Assembly (NCBI GenBank): GCA_046719185.1
Contig: JBDNDK010000053.1
Location: 1-13,323 of the forward strand
Direction of reading: 5' to 3'
DNA: 13,323 nt
Source: JBDNDK01 sp046719185
Lineage (GTDB): Bacteria > Armatimonadota > UBA5829
Shown here: one piece after another, positions 6,543-12,344 of the stretch
How positions within the stretch are numbered: the first letter of the stretch is position 1
Layout of the letters: the number at the start of each line of letters is the position of its first letter
Notes under the pieces: generated by a model
What the model saw: the letters and a program-made list of their open reading frames with translations, nothing else
Told to the model about the DNA's origin: nothing
Databases searched by the model: none
Position numbers and translations under genes: made by a program

Positions 6543-6585
6543 CTCAATTTATAGTTTTGAGAAATATCAAATATCATATTGAGGC
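6541..6585 (+). promoter_or_regulatory. Inverted repeat covering the ribosome binding site of the SDR gene
   Basis: GCCTCAAT (6541-6548) and ATTGAGGC (6578-6585) are exact reverse complements. The second arm contains the GAGG Shine-Dalgarno sequence (6581-6584) of the SDR gene, whose ATG is at 6590. Folding would hide the ribosome binding site, so this may be a translational switch or a fortuitous repeat. The loop is long (29 nt) and AT-rich. Confidence 0.45.
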
Positions 6586-6589
6586 TTGT

Positions 6590-7288
6590 ATGAAAATTGG
6601 CAATTCAAAATTAGAGCTGTCAGGGAAAACTGCACTAGTAACAGGCTCTGCCAAAAGGCTTGGTTCAGCTATAGCATTTGCACTTGCAGATTGTGGAGCA
6701 GATGTAATTGTGCATTATTCAACATCAGAGGAAGAAGCCTTGAAAACAGTTGACACCATAAAAAAGTTAGGTGTCAATGCATGGGCTGTAAGAGCTGATT
6801 TATCAGACCCTAATCAGCCTTATAACCTAATTGACAGTGTTTTTGAACTCACAGGAAAATTGGATGTTCTCATAAATAATGCTTCAATTTTCTCTCCAGA
6901 TAAGCTGTTGGATTTTAGTTTTGATAGATTGATAGAAAACATAAAAATAAATGCATGGGCACCGCTGGCATTATCAAGGCAATTTGTGAAACACCAAAGC
7001 AAAGGGCATATTATAAATTTGCTGGATACAAAAGTGTCTCACTATGACCTTGCACATTCTTCATATTTTGCAAGTAAGAATATGTTAAAATTGTTCACTG
7101 AAATGCTGGCTCTTGAACTTGCACCAAATTTCCAAGTGAATGCAGTAGCTCCGGGATTGACCCTTGCACCAGAAGGAAAAGACAGAACTTATCTTGAATC
7201 TATGAAAAACACAGTACCTCTCAAAAAGGCGGGCAAAGTGAAAGATATAACAGATGCTGTGCTGTTTTTACTCTCAAGTGATATATAA
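6590..7288 (+). CDS. Pteridine reductase / dihydromonapterin reductase-like SDR, frameshifted near its end
   Basis: This NADPH-type short-chain dehydrogenase resembles PTR1 and FolM, which reduce dihydropterins (and folates, for PTR1). Motifs are TALVTGSAKRLG (Rossmann loop, as in PTR1), HYSTSEEEA, INNAS, LLD (Asp146 in place of the usual SDR serine, as in PTR1), YFASK (Tyr159, Lys163) and VNAVAPGL. The start is ATG 6590 with GAGG 5 nt upstream; a longer frame from 6476 only reads through an upstream repeat. The 232-residue frame stops right after LLSSD I. The expected family tail YITGQIIYLDGGWHI is present immediately downstream in another frame, and adding one T after 7282 restores it. This is either a real frameshift mutation, a sequencing/assembly error or a slippage site. 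It precedes folB by 39 nt. Confidence 0.88.
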   Translation: MKIGNSKLELSGKTALVTGSAKRLGSAIAFALADCGADVIVHYSTSEEEALKTVDTIKKLGVNAWAVRADLSDPNQPYNLIDSVFELTGKLDVLINNASIFSPDKLLDFSFDRLIENIKINAWAPLALSRQFVKHQSKGHIINLLDTKVSHYDLAHSSYFASKNMLKLFTEMLALELAPNFQVNAVAPGLTLAPEGKDRTYLESMKNTVPLKKAGKVKDITDAVLFLLSSDI

Positions 7289-7347
7289 CAGGTCAGATTA
7301 TATACTTAGATGGCGGATGGCATATAAATGGAGGATGTATTGGATAA
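7283..7347 (+). other. Out-of-frame C-terminal tail of the SDR
   Basis: Read from 7285, the sequence encodes ITGQIIYLDGGWHI followed by NGGCIG and a TAA at 7345-7347. The first 14 residues are the conserved dimer-contact tail of SDR enzymes (TG..I.vDGG). A single missing base between 7280 and 7285 separates it from the upstream frame. With the frame restored the gene would overlap the folB start by 20 nt, the tight packing seen between other genes here, which argues that the restored frame is the ancestral one. Confidence 0.85.
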
Positions 7348-7693
7348 AATACATATCAAAGATATACTGCTAAGATGCATAATAGGCATTTATGAAGAAG
7401 AAAGAAAAGAAAAACAGGATGTGCTGATAAATATCACTCTGCATACAGATACATCAAAAGCCGGCAAAACAGATGATTTTCAATATGCATTAGATTATAA
7501 AGCTGTGAAAAAGAAAGTATTAGCTTTGGTTGAAGGTTCTCAGTTTTTTTTAGTTGAAGCACTAGCAGAAAATATTGCTGAAGCATGTCTTGAATTTGAT
7601 AATGTTAATCAAGTGGATGTGAGTGTAGAAAAGCCCGGTGCTTTGAGATTTGCCAGAAGTGTCGGTGTGGAAATTACCAGAAAAAGGGTGTAA
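7328..7693 (+). CDS. folB: Dihydroneopterin aldolase
   Basis: FolB cleaves 7,8-dihydroneopterin to 6-hydroxymethyl-7,8-dihydropterin and glycolaldehyde. The 121-residue protein has the family hallmarks: KDILLRCIIGIYEEERKEKQ near the N-terminus, LDYKAV (Tyr57), FFLVEALAENIA (Glu77 in the substrate site) and VSVEKPGALRFARSVGVEI with catalytic Lys102. The start is ATG 7328, preceded by GGCGG 11 nt upstream within the SDR tail. It is followed 3 nt later by folK, so the two are co-translated. Homo-octamer formation is usual for the family. Confidence 0.95.
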   Translation: MEDVLDKIHIKDILLRCIIGIYEEERKEKQDVLINITLHTDTSKAGKTDDFQYALDYKAVKKKVLALVEGSQFFLVEALAENIAEACLEFDNVNQVDVSVEKPGALRFARSVGVEITRKRV

Positions 7694-7696
7694 ATT

Positions 7697-8212
7697 ATGA
7701 CCACAGCATACATTGGCATCGGCTCAAACATAGAACCTGAAATTAATATAAAAATAGCACTAATAGAACTTTCAAAGAAACTCAATCTAAAAGCCATATC
7801 AAATTTTTATATCACAGAACCTTTTGGAACTGATAAAGGTGATATATTTTACAATGGTGCTGTGGAAGTAGAAACAAACCTAGAACCTTATGTATTAAAA
7901 TATGACCTGTGTAGAAAGATAGAAGAAGATTTGGGCAGATTTAGAACTGATGACAAATATGCTCCAAGAACAATTGATTTGGATATTTTGGTATATGATA
8001 ATATATGCATAAATGAACCTGAGCTTGTAATACCAGATCCTGATATATATAAAAGACCATTTGTTTGTGTACCATTATATGAATTGGCACCAAACTTGAT
8101 TCTTCCTGATACAAAAAAATCACTTGCAGAAATAGCTCAGTCTGCACCACTGGATAATATGAAAGAATTGAGTGTATTTACCTCAGTTCTTCGTGAGGAG
8201 ATATTAGAATGA
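7697..8212 (+). CDS. folK: 6-hydroxymethyl-7,8-dihydropterin pyrophosphokinase
   Basis: FolK transfers pyrophosphate from ATP to 6-hydroxymethyl-dihydropterin, the step after FolB. The 171-residue protein shows TTAYIGIGSNIEPE at the start, LGRFRTDDKYAPRTIDLDIL (residues 79-98) with the magnesium-binding Asp94 and Asp96, and IPDPDIYKRPFVCVPLYELAP. The start is ATG 7697, 3 nt after the folB stop. Its last codons overlap the folE start by 4 nt (ATGA), a classic coupled junction. Length is normal for the stand-alone enzyme. Confidence 0.96.
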   Translation: MTTAYIGIGSNIEPEINIKIALIELSKKLNLKAISNFYITEPFGTDKGDIFYNGAVEVETNLEPYVLKYDLCRKIEEDLGRFRTDDKYAPRTIDLDILVYDNICINEPELVIPDPDIYKRPFVCVPLYELAPNLILPDTKKSLAEIAQSAPLDNMKELSVFTSVLREEILE

Positions 8213-8778
8213 ATATAGAAAAAGTTGAAAGCTTAATTAGAGAACTACTTATTGAGATAGGTGAAGACCCAGATAGAGAAGGATTACTAAAAACACCTCA
8301 TAGAGTTGCTAAAGCATATCAGTTTCTAACACAAGGCTACAAAATGAAGCCTGAAGATGTGGTTAATCAAGCAATATTCACTCAAGAAACAAATAATATG
8401 ATTGTAGTGAAAGACATTGAGCTATACAGCCTATGTGAACATCATATGCTTCCATTTTTTGGCAGATGTCATGTTGGATATATATCCAAAGGCAAGGTGT
8501 TGGGTGTTAGCAAAATAGCAAGGATTGTTGAATTATATGCAAGAAGACTTCAAATACAGGAAAGACTCACTCAGCAGATAGCAAGAGAAATAATGGATTC
8601 TGTAGAAGCTGAGGGAGTTGGAGTTGTGATAGAAGCAAAACATCTTTGTATGATGATGAGAGGTGTTCAAAAGCAAAACTCATATATGACGACTTCCTCA
8701 GTATTGGGCAGTTTCCATGATGACCTTGCAACAAGAAACGAATTTTTGACACTTATAAGCAAAGAGAGAAATGATTAA
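8209..8778 (+). CDS. folE: GTP cyclohydrolase I, zinc-dependent type IA
   Basis: FolE opens and rearranges GTP to 7,8-dihydroneopterin triphosphate, the first step of folate and pterin synthesis. The 189-residue protein has LCEHHMLPFFGRCHVGY (Cys76, His78, His79), KVLGVSKIARIVELYARRLQ, QERLTQQIA and HLCMMMRGV (Cys147). The zinc ligands Cys76, His79 and Cys147 are all present, which identifies the type IA enzyme and not the zinc-independent FolE2. The start ATG 8209 overlaps the folK stop. It is the last gene of the cluster; downstream lie palindromic repeats that may serve as terminators. Confidence 0.97.
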   Translation: MNIEKVESLIRELLIEIGEDPDREGLLKTPHRVAKAYQFLTQGYKMKPEDVVNQAIFTQETNNMIVVKDIELYSLCEHHMLPFFGRCHVGYISKGKVLGVSKIARIVELYARRLQIQERLTQQIAREIMDSVEAEGVGVVIEAKHLCMMMRGVQKQNSYMTTSSVLGSFHDDLATRNEFLTLISKERND

Positions 8779-8788
8779 ATATATCAGA

Positions 8789-8820
8789 TGTCATTCTAAG
8801 TAGCAAGCTAAGAAAAATCT
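8789..8820 (+). repeat. REP-like unit, TGTCATTCTGAG family, diverged copy
   Basis: TGTCATTCTAAG, TAGC...GCTA and AGAA...TCT match the unit at 9068-9095 read on the opposite strand (TGTCATTCTGAGCGTTAGCG). It starts 10 nt after the folE stop codon. The copy is imperfect. Confidence 0.5.
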
Positions 8821-8842
8821 GTTTGGATGTTAGAGAATTTTT

Positions 8843-8868
8843 GTCACCCTGAGCGAAGCGTGAGGGTC
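8843..8868 (+). repeat. REP-like unit, TGTCACCCTGAGCG family
   Basis: GTCACCCTGAGCGAAGCG then TGAGGGTC forms an imperfect hairpin (ACCCT with AGGGT, GC with GC around GAA). It shares the CTGAGCG..GCG core with the unit at 9068-9095. Elements of this type are widespread intergenic palindromes in bacterial genomes. Confidence 0.65.
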
Positions 8869-8893
8869 TATTTAATCAAAAACAAGATTCTTG

Positions 8894-8951
8894 AAATACA
8901 TCCCCCGCTTTCACTTCGTTCAAGCTCCCCCTTCAAAGGGGGAATTGGGTA
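8894..8951 (+). repeat. MITE/REP-like unit ATACATCCCCCGC with C-run/G-run hairpin
   Basis: The unit consists of ATACATCCCCCGC, an imperfect hairpin GCTTTCACTTCGTTCAAGC, and a stem CCCCCTTCAAAGGGGG (8927-8942) followed by AATTGGGT. A clear inverted copy lies at 10136-10192 (minus strand), and part of a third copy at 10206-10252. The C/G stem could act as a terminator or mRNA stabiliser downstream of folE. Confidence 0.7.
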
Positions 8952-8999
8952 ATTATTGCTGTATTTTAATAATTCCTCTTTGAAGGATAAGCACATTTC

Positions 9000-9029
9000 T
9001 TAATAATTCCCCCTTAAAAAGGGGATGTT
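9000..9029 (+). repeat. Short C-run/G-run hairpin repeat
   Basis: TTAATAATTCCCCCTTAAAA followed by AGGGGATGTTG contains a CCCCTT/AAGGGG stem. The TTAATAATTCC lead is repeated at 8967-8977 ahead of a degraded partner (CTCTTTGAAGG). It appears to be a fragment of the family at 8894-8951. Confidence 0.55.
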
Positions 9030-9067
9030 GTTTAGATATTAGAGGTAAGACATAAGAGGCTAGAAAG

Positions 9068-9095
9068 AGATTCTTCGCTAACGCTCAGAATGACA
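9068..9095 (-). repeat. REP-like unit, TGTCATTCTGAGCG family
   Basis: Minus strand: TGTCATTCTGAGCGTTAGCG followed by AAGAATCT, with ATTCT/AGAAT and GC/GC arms forming a hairpin. It is opposite in orientation to the copy at 8843-8868, and the two bracket the C/G hairpins between them. Confidence 0.65.
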
Positions 9096-9123
9096 TTGTT
9101 ATCTTTATTTAAATTAGATTTTT

Positions 9124-9681
9124 TTAATTCACAGATGCAGATTCAATATTCATTGCCTCAACTATAGCCTTATCAAACATAGGTAGATAATCTCTCCACA
9201 CTTCATTCCTTGTGCCTACTACAAATTTGGTCAAACTAATAAATGGGACATATTTAGGTTTTCTTGGAGGTTTTGCAAGAGTGAAGCCAACTTGCTCAAG
9301 AGTTTTAGCACCTTTTTTTGAGTTGCATTTTTTACAGCAGCAAACAAGATTTTCCCAAGTTGTCGGTCCACCAAGCCTTTTAGGAATAATATGGTCGATT
9401 GTTAAGTCTTGACCTTTGACTCCACAATACTGGCAAGTGTAGTTATCTCTAGCTAATATACTTCTTCTTGAAAGTCTAAGATTAGGCTTTGGTCTTTTTA
9501 CATGGTTTTTAAGTCTAATCACAGATGGAGCACGAAAATCTGAGCTTAGAGACTGCAGTGTTTTTCCATTTTCATGCAGCACATCCACTTTGCCAAGAAA
9601 GACAAGAGATACAGCCCTTCTCAAATTGCAGATATTAAGCGGTTCATAGTCACTATTCAAAACTAAAACATCTTGGCTCAT
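9124..9681 (-). CDS. Stand-alone HNH endonuclease family protein
   Basis: This 185-residue protein belongs to the common bacterial HNH family that begins VLVLNSDYEPLN and RRAVSLVFLGK. The nuclease domain at about 72-123 has RRSILARDNYTCQYCG (Cys83, Cys86), LTIDHIIPKRLGG (Asp96, His97), TWENLV (Asn111) and CKKCNSKKG (Cys116, Cys119, Asn120, Lys123). All metal and zinc-knuckle residues are intact. Members are widespread single-gene nucleases of unclear biological role, not tied to a known intron or restriction system. The start is ATG 9681; GTGAGG lies 10 nt upstream. The gene sits directly behind a structured RNA with an intrinsic terminator (9698-9733), implying control by attenuation or read-through. 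Confidence 0.9.
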   Translation of the reverse strand: MSQDVLVLNSDYEPLNICNLRRAVSLVFLGKVDVLHENGKTLQSLSSDFRAPSVIRLKNHVKRPKPNLRLSRRSILARDNYTCQYCGVKGQDLTIDHIIPKRLGGPTTWENLVCCCKKCNSKKGAKTLEQVGFTLAKPPRKPKYVPFISLTKFVVGTRNEVWRDYLPMFDKAIVEAMNIESASVN

Positions 9682-9697
9682 TCCTAGGCAACCTCAC

Positions 9698-9733
9698 AAA
9701 AAAAAGCCCACCATGACAAAATGCATGGCAGGC
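9698..9733 (-). terminator. Strong intrinsic terminator 16 nt before the HNH start codon
   Basis: On the minus strand GCCTGCCATG (9724-9733) pairs with CATGGTGGGC (9706-9715), a 10-bp stem with two G-U pairs and an 8-nt loop, followed by eight T residues (9698-9705). Its place directly ahead of an open reading frame on the same strand marks it as an attenuator or as the end of an upstream small RNA. Confidence 0.9.
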
Positions 9734-9817
9734 TCTAGTTTATCAAAAGCACATGGAAATGTTGGGAGATGCAGAGGCCATCTTCAAGCATCCGAAGACT
9801 ATGTGCCCTAGATCCCC
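9698..9817 (-). ncRNA. Structured leader or small RNA of unknown class upstream of the HNH gene
   Basis: This GC-richer block stands out from AT-rich flanks. On the minus strand GGATCTAG (9808-9815) pairs with CTAGAGCC (9731-9738) with one mismatch, GCACAT (9801-9806) with ATGTGC (9749-9754), and GGATGC (9788-9793) with GCATCTCC (9765-9772). The 3' strand of the outer stem shares GCC (9731-9733) with the terminator's first arm, so the two structures compete, as in riboswitch expression platforms. A second inner pairing (GTCTTC 9793-9798 with GAAGAT 9779-9784) excludes the GGATGC stem. A possible promoter (TTGACA about 9936-9941, weak -10) lies upstream. I do not recognise it as 6S, SRP, tmRNA or a known riboswitch. 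Confidence 0.6.
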
Positions 9818-10077
9818 GAGTAAGGTAATTGATTTTATTATTAATATTTGTTTCCATCAAATCAATAACCATCCAATACCAATTTCAAATTGGCAAATAA
9901 TATAAACAACTTAAGATTAACAATACAATCAACATTTGTCAAGAGCTTGAATGATACTTTTTTATATTATTGTTCACCAAATGTGTGAAGTTGGTGGATA
10001 GATAAGTTTGCTAATGTGGTATATTATTTAGTGATGTTACTAAGAGAATTAAAGGTTAATGAAGTTAGATAGTCAAA

Positions 10078-10106
10078 GTTTCGGAAACAAGTTCCTGAAA
10101 CACCGG
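10078..10106 (+). repeat. Dispersed palindromic repeat, copy 2
   Basis: GTTTCGGAAACAAGTTCC then TGAAACACCGG is 27/29 identical to the copy at 6479-6507. Its palindromic arms have one mismatch. Confidence 0.8.
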
Positions 10107-10135
10107 GTTTCCTATATGTTATATGTGATTTTGTC

Positions 10136-10252
10136 AATTAATTCACCCTTTTGAAGGAAGAGCTTGAACAAAGTGAAAGCAGGGAGATGTAATTTAGATT
10201 TTTATAATACATCCCCCGAGGCTAAAGCCTCACCCCCTTTTTAAGGGAGAAT
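10136..10252. repeat. Composite inverted repeat made of two MITE-like units, head to head
   Basis: The left half (10136-10192) is an inverted copy of the unit at 8894-8951, recognisable by GAGCTTGAACAAAGTGAAAG. The right half (10206-10252) starts AATACATCCCCCG in direct orientation but carries the perfect palindrome GAGGCTAAAGCCTC in place of the GCTTTCAC hairpin and ends CCCCCTTTTTAAGGGAG. Together they form a roughly 115-bp palindrome-like block before the glycosyltransferase gene. Confidence 0.65.
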
Positions 10253-10322
10253 ATTATATTTTAATTGAACACTAACACATACTTCTAACTTTTATGCCTT
10301 AATCCTCAAAATTAGGTTGTGT

Positions 10323-11066
10323 ATGAATAAAAGATCTAATACTCTTGTTATAATTCCAGCATACAATGAAGAACAGTCTATCACATTCACTCTGCAAGAT
10401 TTGCATTCTGCTTGTCCTGATGTGGATATTGTAGTGGTAAATGATGGTTCTATAGACAACACTGCAGAAGTGGCAAAATCAACTGGTCTTTGCAATGTCA
10501 TCACCTTGCCTCACAATCTAGGCATTGGTGGAGCTGTGCAGACTGGTCTAAAATATGCATTCAGAAATGGATATGATTATGCATGCCAGTTTGATGCAGA
10601 TGGTCAGCATGTGGCTGAAGAAATAGAATTATTATTTGCATCAATTAAGAATGGTGATTATGATGTTTGTATAGGCTCAAGATTTATTGATAACTCAAGT
10701 TTTAGATCTACTCCAATGAGAAGGCTTGGTATAAATATACTCAAAACAGCAATAAGAATTGCAACTAATCAGAAAATATCAGATCCAACATCAGGATTTA
10801 GAGGCTACAACAAAAGAGGGATTAGATTTTTATCAGAATATTATCCTCAGGATTTTCCTGAAGTGGAAGCATTGGTTGTCCTTAAGAAAAATAAGTTTAG
10901 AATTAATGAGATACCTGTAAAAATGAGAGAAAGACAAGGCGGAGAGTCTTCTATTAAAGCCTTCAAAGCTGTATATTATATGATAAAAGTTCTCTTAGCA
11001 ATTTTTGTGTGTTCACTAAGGCATCCTAGAAAAGAGTATATACCACCTATGGAGAATGAAGTATGA
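10323..11066 (+). CDS. Family 2 glycosyltransferase, polyprenyl-phosphate mannosyl/glucosyltransferase-like
   Basis: This 247-residue GT-A-fold enzyme resembles DPM1-like transferases that move a sugar from a nucleotide sugar to a polyprenyl phosphate or a surface glycan. Motifs are LVIIPAYNEE (residues 8-17), VVVNDGSIDNT (nucleotide binding), LPHNLGIGGAVQTGL, the metal-binding QFDADGQH (Asp91, Asp93), DPTSGFRGYN and, near the end, RERQGGESSI. A hydrophobic segment at about 218-232 may associate with the membrane. I chose ATG 10323 over the TTG at 10317 because the family starts close to the first beta strand and an AGG lies at a suitable distance. The stop overlaps the next gene by 4 nt (ATGA), pairing it with a DUF2304 protein. 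Confidence 0.92.
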   Translation: MNKRSNTLVIIPAYNEEQSITFTLQDLHSACPDVDIVVVNDGSIDNTAEVAKSTGLCNVITLPHNLGIGGAVQTGLKYAFRNGYDYACQFDADGQHVAEEIELLFASIKNGDYDVCIGSRFIDNSSFRSTPMRRLGINILKTAIRIATNQKISDPTSGFRGYNKRGIRFLSEYYPQDFPEVEALVVLKKNKFRINEIPVKMRERQGGESSIKAFKAVYYMIKVLLAIFVCSLRHPRKEYIPPMENEV

Positions 11067-11419
11067 ATGTAAGAGTTCAGATAATTGCAGTTGTTTTTAC
11101 AATACTTGCAGCTATGGGTCTGTTGGAACTGGTTAGAAAACACAAGCTAAAAGAAGAGTATTCAATAGTTTGGATAGGTGCTGTTGTGATATTGGGTATA
11201 TTCTCTTTCCATAGACCTTGGGTTGAAGGATTTGCTGAAATGGTTGGCATTGCCTATGCACCTTCTGCTGTTTTTGTGTTGGCAATAGGTCTTATATCAA
11301 TTCTTCTTTTGCAGGTAACTCTCACTATTTCAAGACTTTTAGAAATGGAAAAGAAACTCACTCAGGAAGTGGCACTTTTAAAAGCTGAGCTGGAAAAAGT
11401 GAAAAATGATAAAGAATAG
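11063..11419 (+). CDS. DUF2304 family membrane protein
   Basis: This 118-residue protein has three hydrophobic helices (about 5-22, 33-48 and 66-90) and a charged coiled-coil-like tail (about 91-118, LEMEKKLTQEVALLKAELEK). The pattern ELVRKHKLKEEYSIVWIG and the helix layout match the DUF2304 family, which typically sits next to GT2 glycosyltransferase genes. It overlaps the upstream glycosyltransferase by 4 nt, so a membrane partner for that enzyme is the natural inference. The biochemical function of the family is not known to me. The stop is followed 16 nt later by the DNA glycosylase start. Confidence 0.82.
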   Translation: MNVRVQIIAVVFTILAAMGLLELVRKHKLKEEYSIVWIGAVVILGIFSFHRPWVEGFAEMVGIAYAPSAVFVLAIGLISILLLQVTLTISRLLEMEKKLTQEVALLKAELEKVKNDKE

Positions 11420-11435
11420 CATTGGATAGATTCAG

Positions 11436-12344
11436 TTGAAAACCTCACAATTTGAAAAAATAGAACTAAATAATCAGCCTCTGGATTTAGATTTAATATT
11501 CACCTGTGGTCAAGCTTTCAGATGGATAAAGAATTCAGATAACATTTGGCAAGGTGTAGTTGGTGATAGATTAATAGAGTTAAAAAAGACAGATGATGAT
11601 ATTCTTTGGTGGAGAACTTTCCCTCAAATGGATATTGATATTGTGATAGATTATTTGAGATTAAATGATGATGTGAGCAGTATATATAATAACCTTGCAA
11701 AGTCTGATAAGTATCTATCTAAACTGATAACAAAATATTATGGTCTTAGGTTATTGAGACAATATCCATCTGAAACAATCCTCTCTTTTATCTGTTCAAC
11801 AGTAAACAGCATTCCAAAGATATCAAAGGCTATTGAGGGACTGGCAAGAGTGTTTGGGAAGCTGGTCTGTGAAGTTGATAATTCATGCTACTATGCATTT
11901 CCTACAATAGAAAGGGTTGCTTGTGCTGATGAAGATGATTTGAGGCAGACAGAAAAGCTGGCATTCAGAGGCAGAAATCTAAAGATGGTAGCAACTCAGA
12001 TAATGCAGAAAGATAAAGATTGGGTTGAATCTCTTAGAGATATGCCATACAGCAAAGCAAAAGAGGAATTATTGAGTATAACAGGCATTGGTCCTAAGAT
12101 AGCAGATTGTGTGTGCCTGTTTTCACTAGATAAAGATGAGGCAGTGCCAGTAGACACACACATTAGACAGCTTGCAATGAGGCTTGGGATGTGTGCTGAT
12201 GGATGTAAAACAGTCACAGATAGGCTCTACAAAGAGATTTCCCAAGCATTTATCAACAGATACGGCAAATATGCAGGCTGGGCTCAACAGTTTCTATTTT
12301 TAGAAGATTTAGAGCTTGCAAACAACAAGAAATCTAATAGTTAA
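11436..12344 (+). CDS. ogg: 8-oxoguanine DNA glycosylase, OGG1 type
   Basis: The 302-residue protein aligns along its length with eukaryotic-type OGG1, which excises 8-oxoguanine opposite C and nicks by beta-lyase action. The N-terminal domain has LDLIFTCGQAFRW (as in OGG1 GQSFRW) and WQGVVGDRLIEL. The HhH-GPD domain has SFICSTVNSIPKISKAIEGL (Asn124 near the OGG1 asparagine patch). The hairpin SITGIGPKIADCVCLFSLDK carries the catalytic Lys221, and VPVDTHIRQLA the catalytic Asp240. The start is TTG 11436, with GGA upstream; no in-frame ATG precedes it. Bacterial homologues of this type occur mainly in Clostridia and some anaerobes. It follows the DUF2304 gene by 16 nt and may be co-transcribed. 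Its last 11 nt overlap the convergent YhcH-family gene. Confidence 0.92.
   Translation: MKTSQFEKIELNNQPLDLDLIFTCGQAFRWIKNSDNIWQGVVGDRLIELKKTDDDILWWRTFPQMDIDIVIDYLRLNDDVSSIYNNLAKSDKYLSKLITKYYGLRLLRQYPSETILSFICSTVNSIPKISKAIEGLARVFGKLVCEVDNSCYYAFPTIERVACADEDDLRQTEKLAFRGRNLKMVATQIMQKDKDWVESLRDMPYSKAKEELLSITGIGPKIADCVCLFSLDKDEAVPVDTHIRQLAMRLGMCADGCKTVTDRLYKEISQAFINRYGKYAGWAQQFLFLEDLELANNKKSNS

Larger units (their letters stand above)
8779..9123. other. Repeat-filled intergenic region between folE and the HNH gene
   Basis: This 345-bp stretch between two convergent genes contains no coding frame. It is nearly filled by two families of palindromic repeats: TGTCATTCTGAG-type units at 8789-8820, 8843-8868 and 9068-9095, and C-run/G-run hairpins at 8894-8951 and 9000-9029. 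The hairpins may also terminate transcription from both sides. Confidence 0.75.
9682..10322. other. Intergenic region between the divergent HNH and glycosyltransferase genes
   Basis: This 641-bp stretch contains the structured RNA (9698-9817), a 15-nt palindrome CCAATTTCAAATTGG (9879-9893) that could be an operator for it, and a small hairpin CACCAA/TTGGTG (9975-9996). It also holds copy 2 of the dispersed palindrome (10078-10106) and a composite inverted repeat (10136-10252). The remainder is AT-rich without coding frames. No clear promoter for the glycosyltransferase gene is visible. Confidence 0.65.

Noticed and set aside
6476..6589. 38-residue N-terminal extension of the SDR frame
   Set aside because: The added residues read through the dispersed palindrome and an AT-rich hairpin; ATG 6590 has a proper ribosome binding site and the family N-terminus.
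9698..9817. Structured RNA as 4.5S SRP RNA, tmRNA or 6S RNA
   Set aside because: The SRP GGAAGG/AGCA asymmetric loop and tmRNA tRNA-like ends are missing, and it is shorter than usual 6S RNA. It is kept as unclassified.
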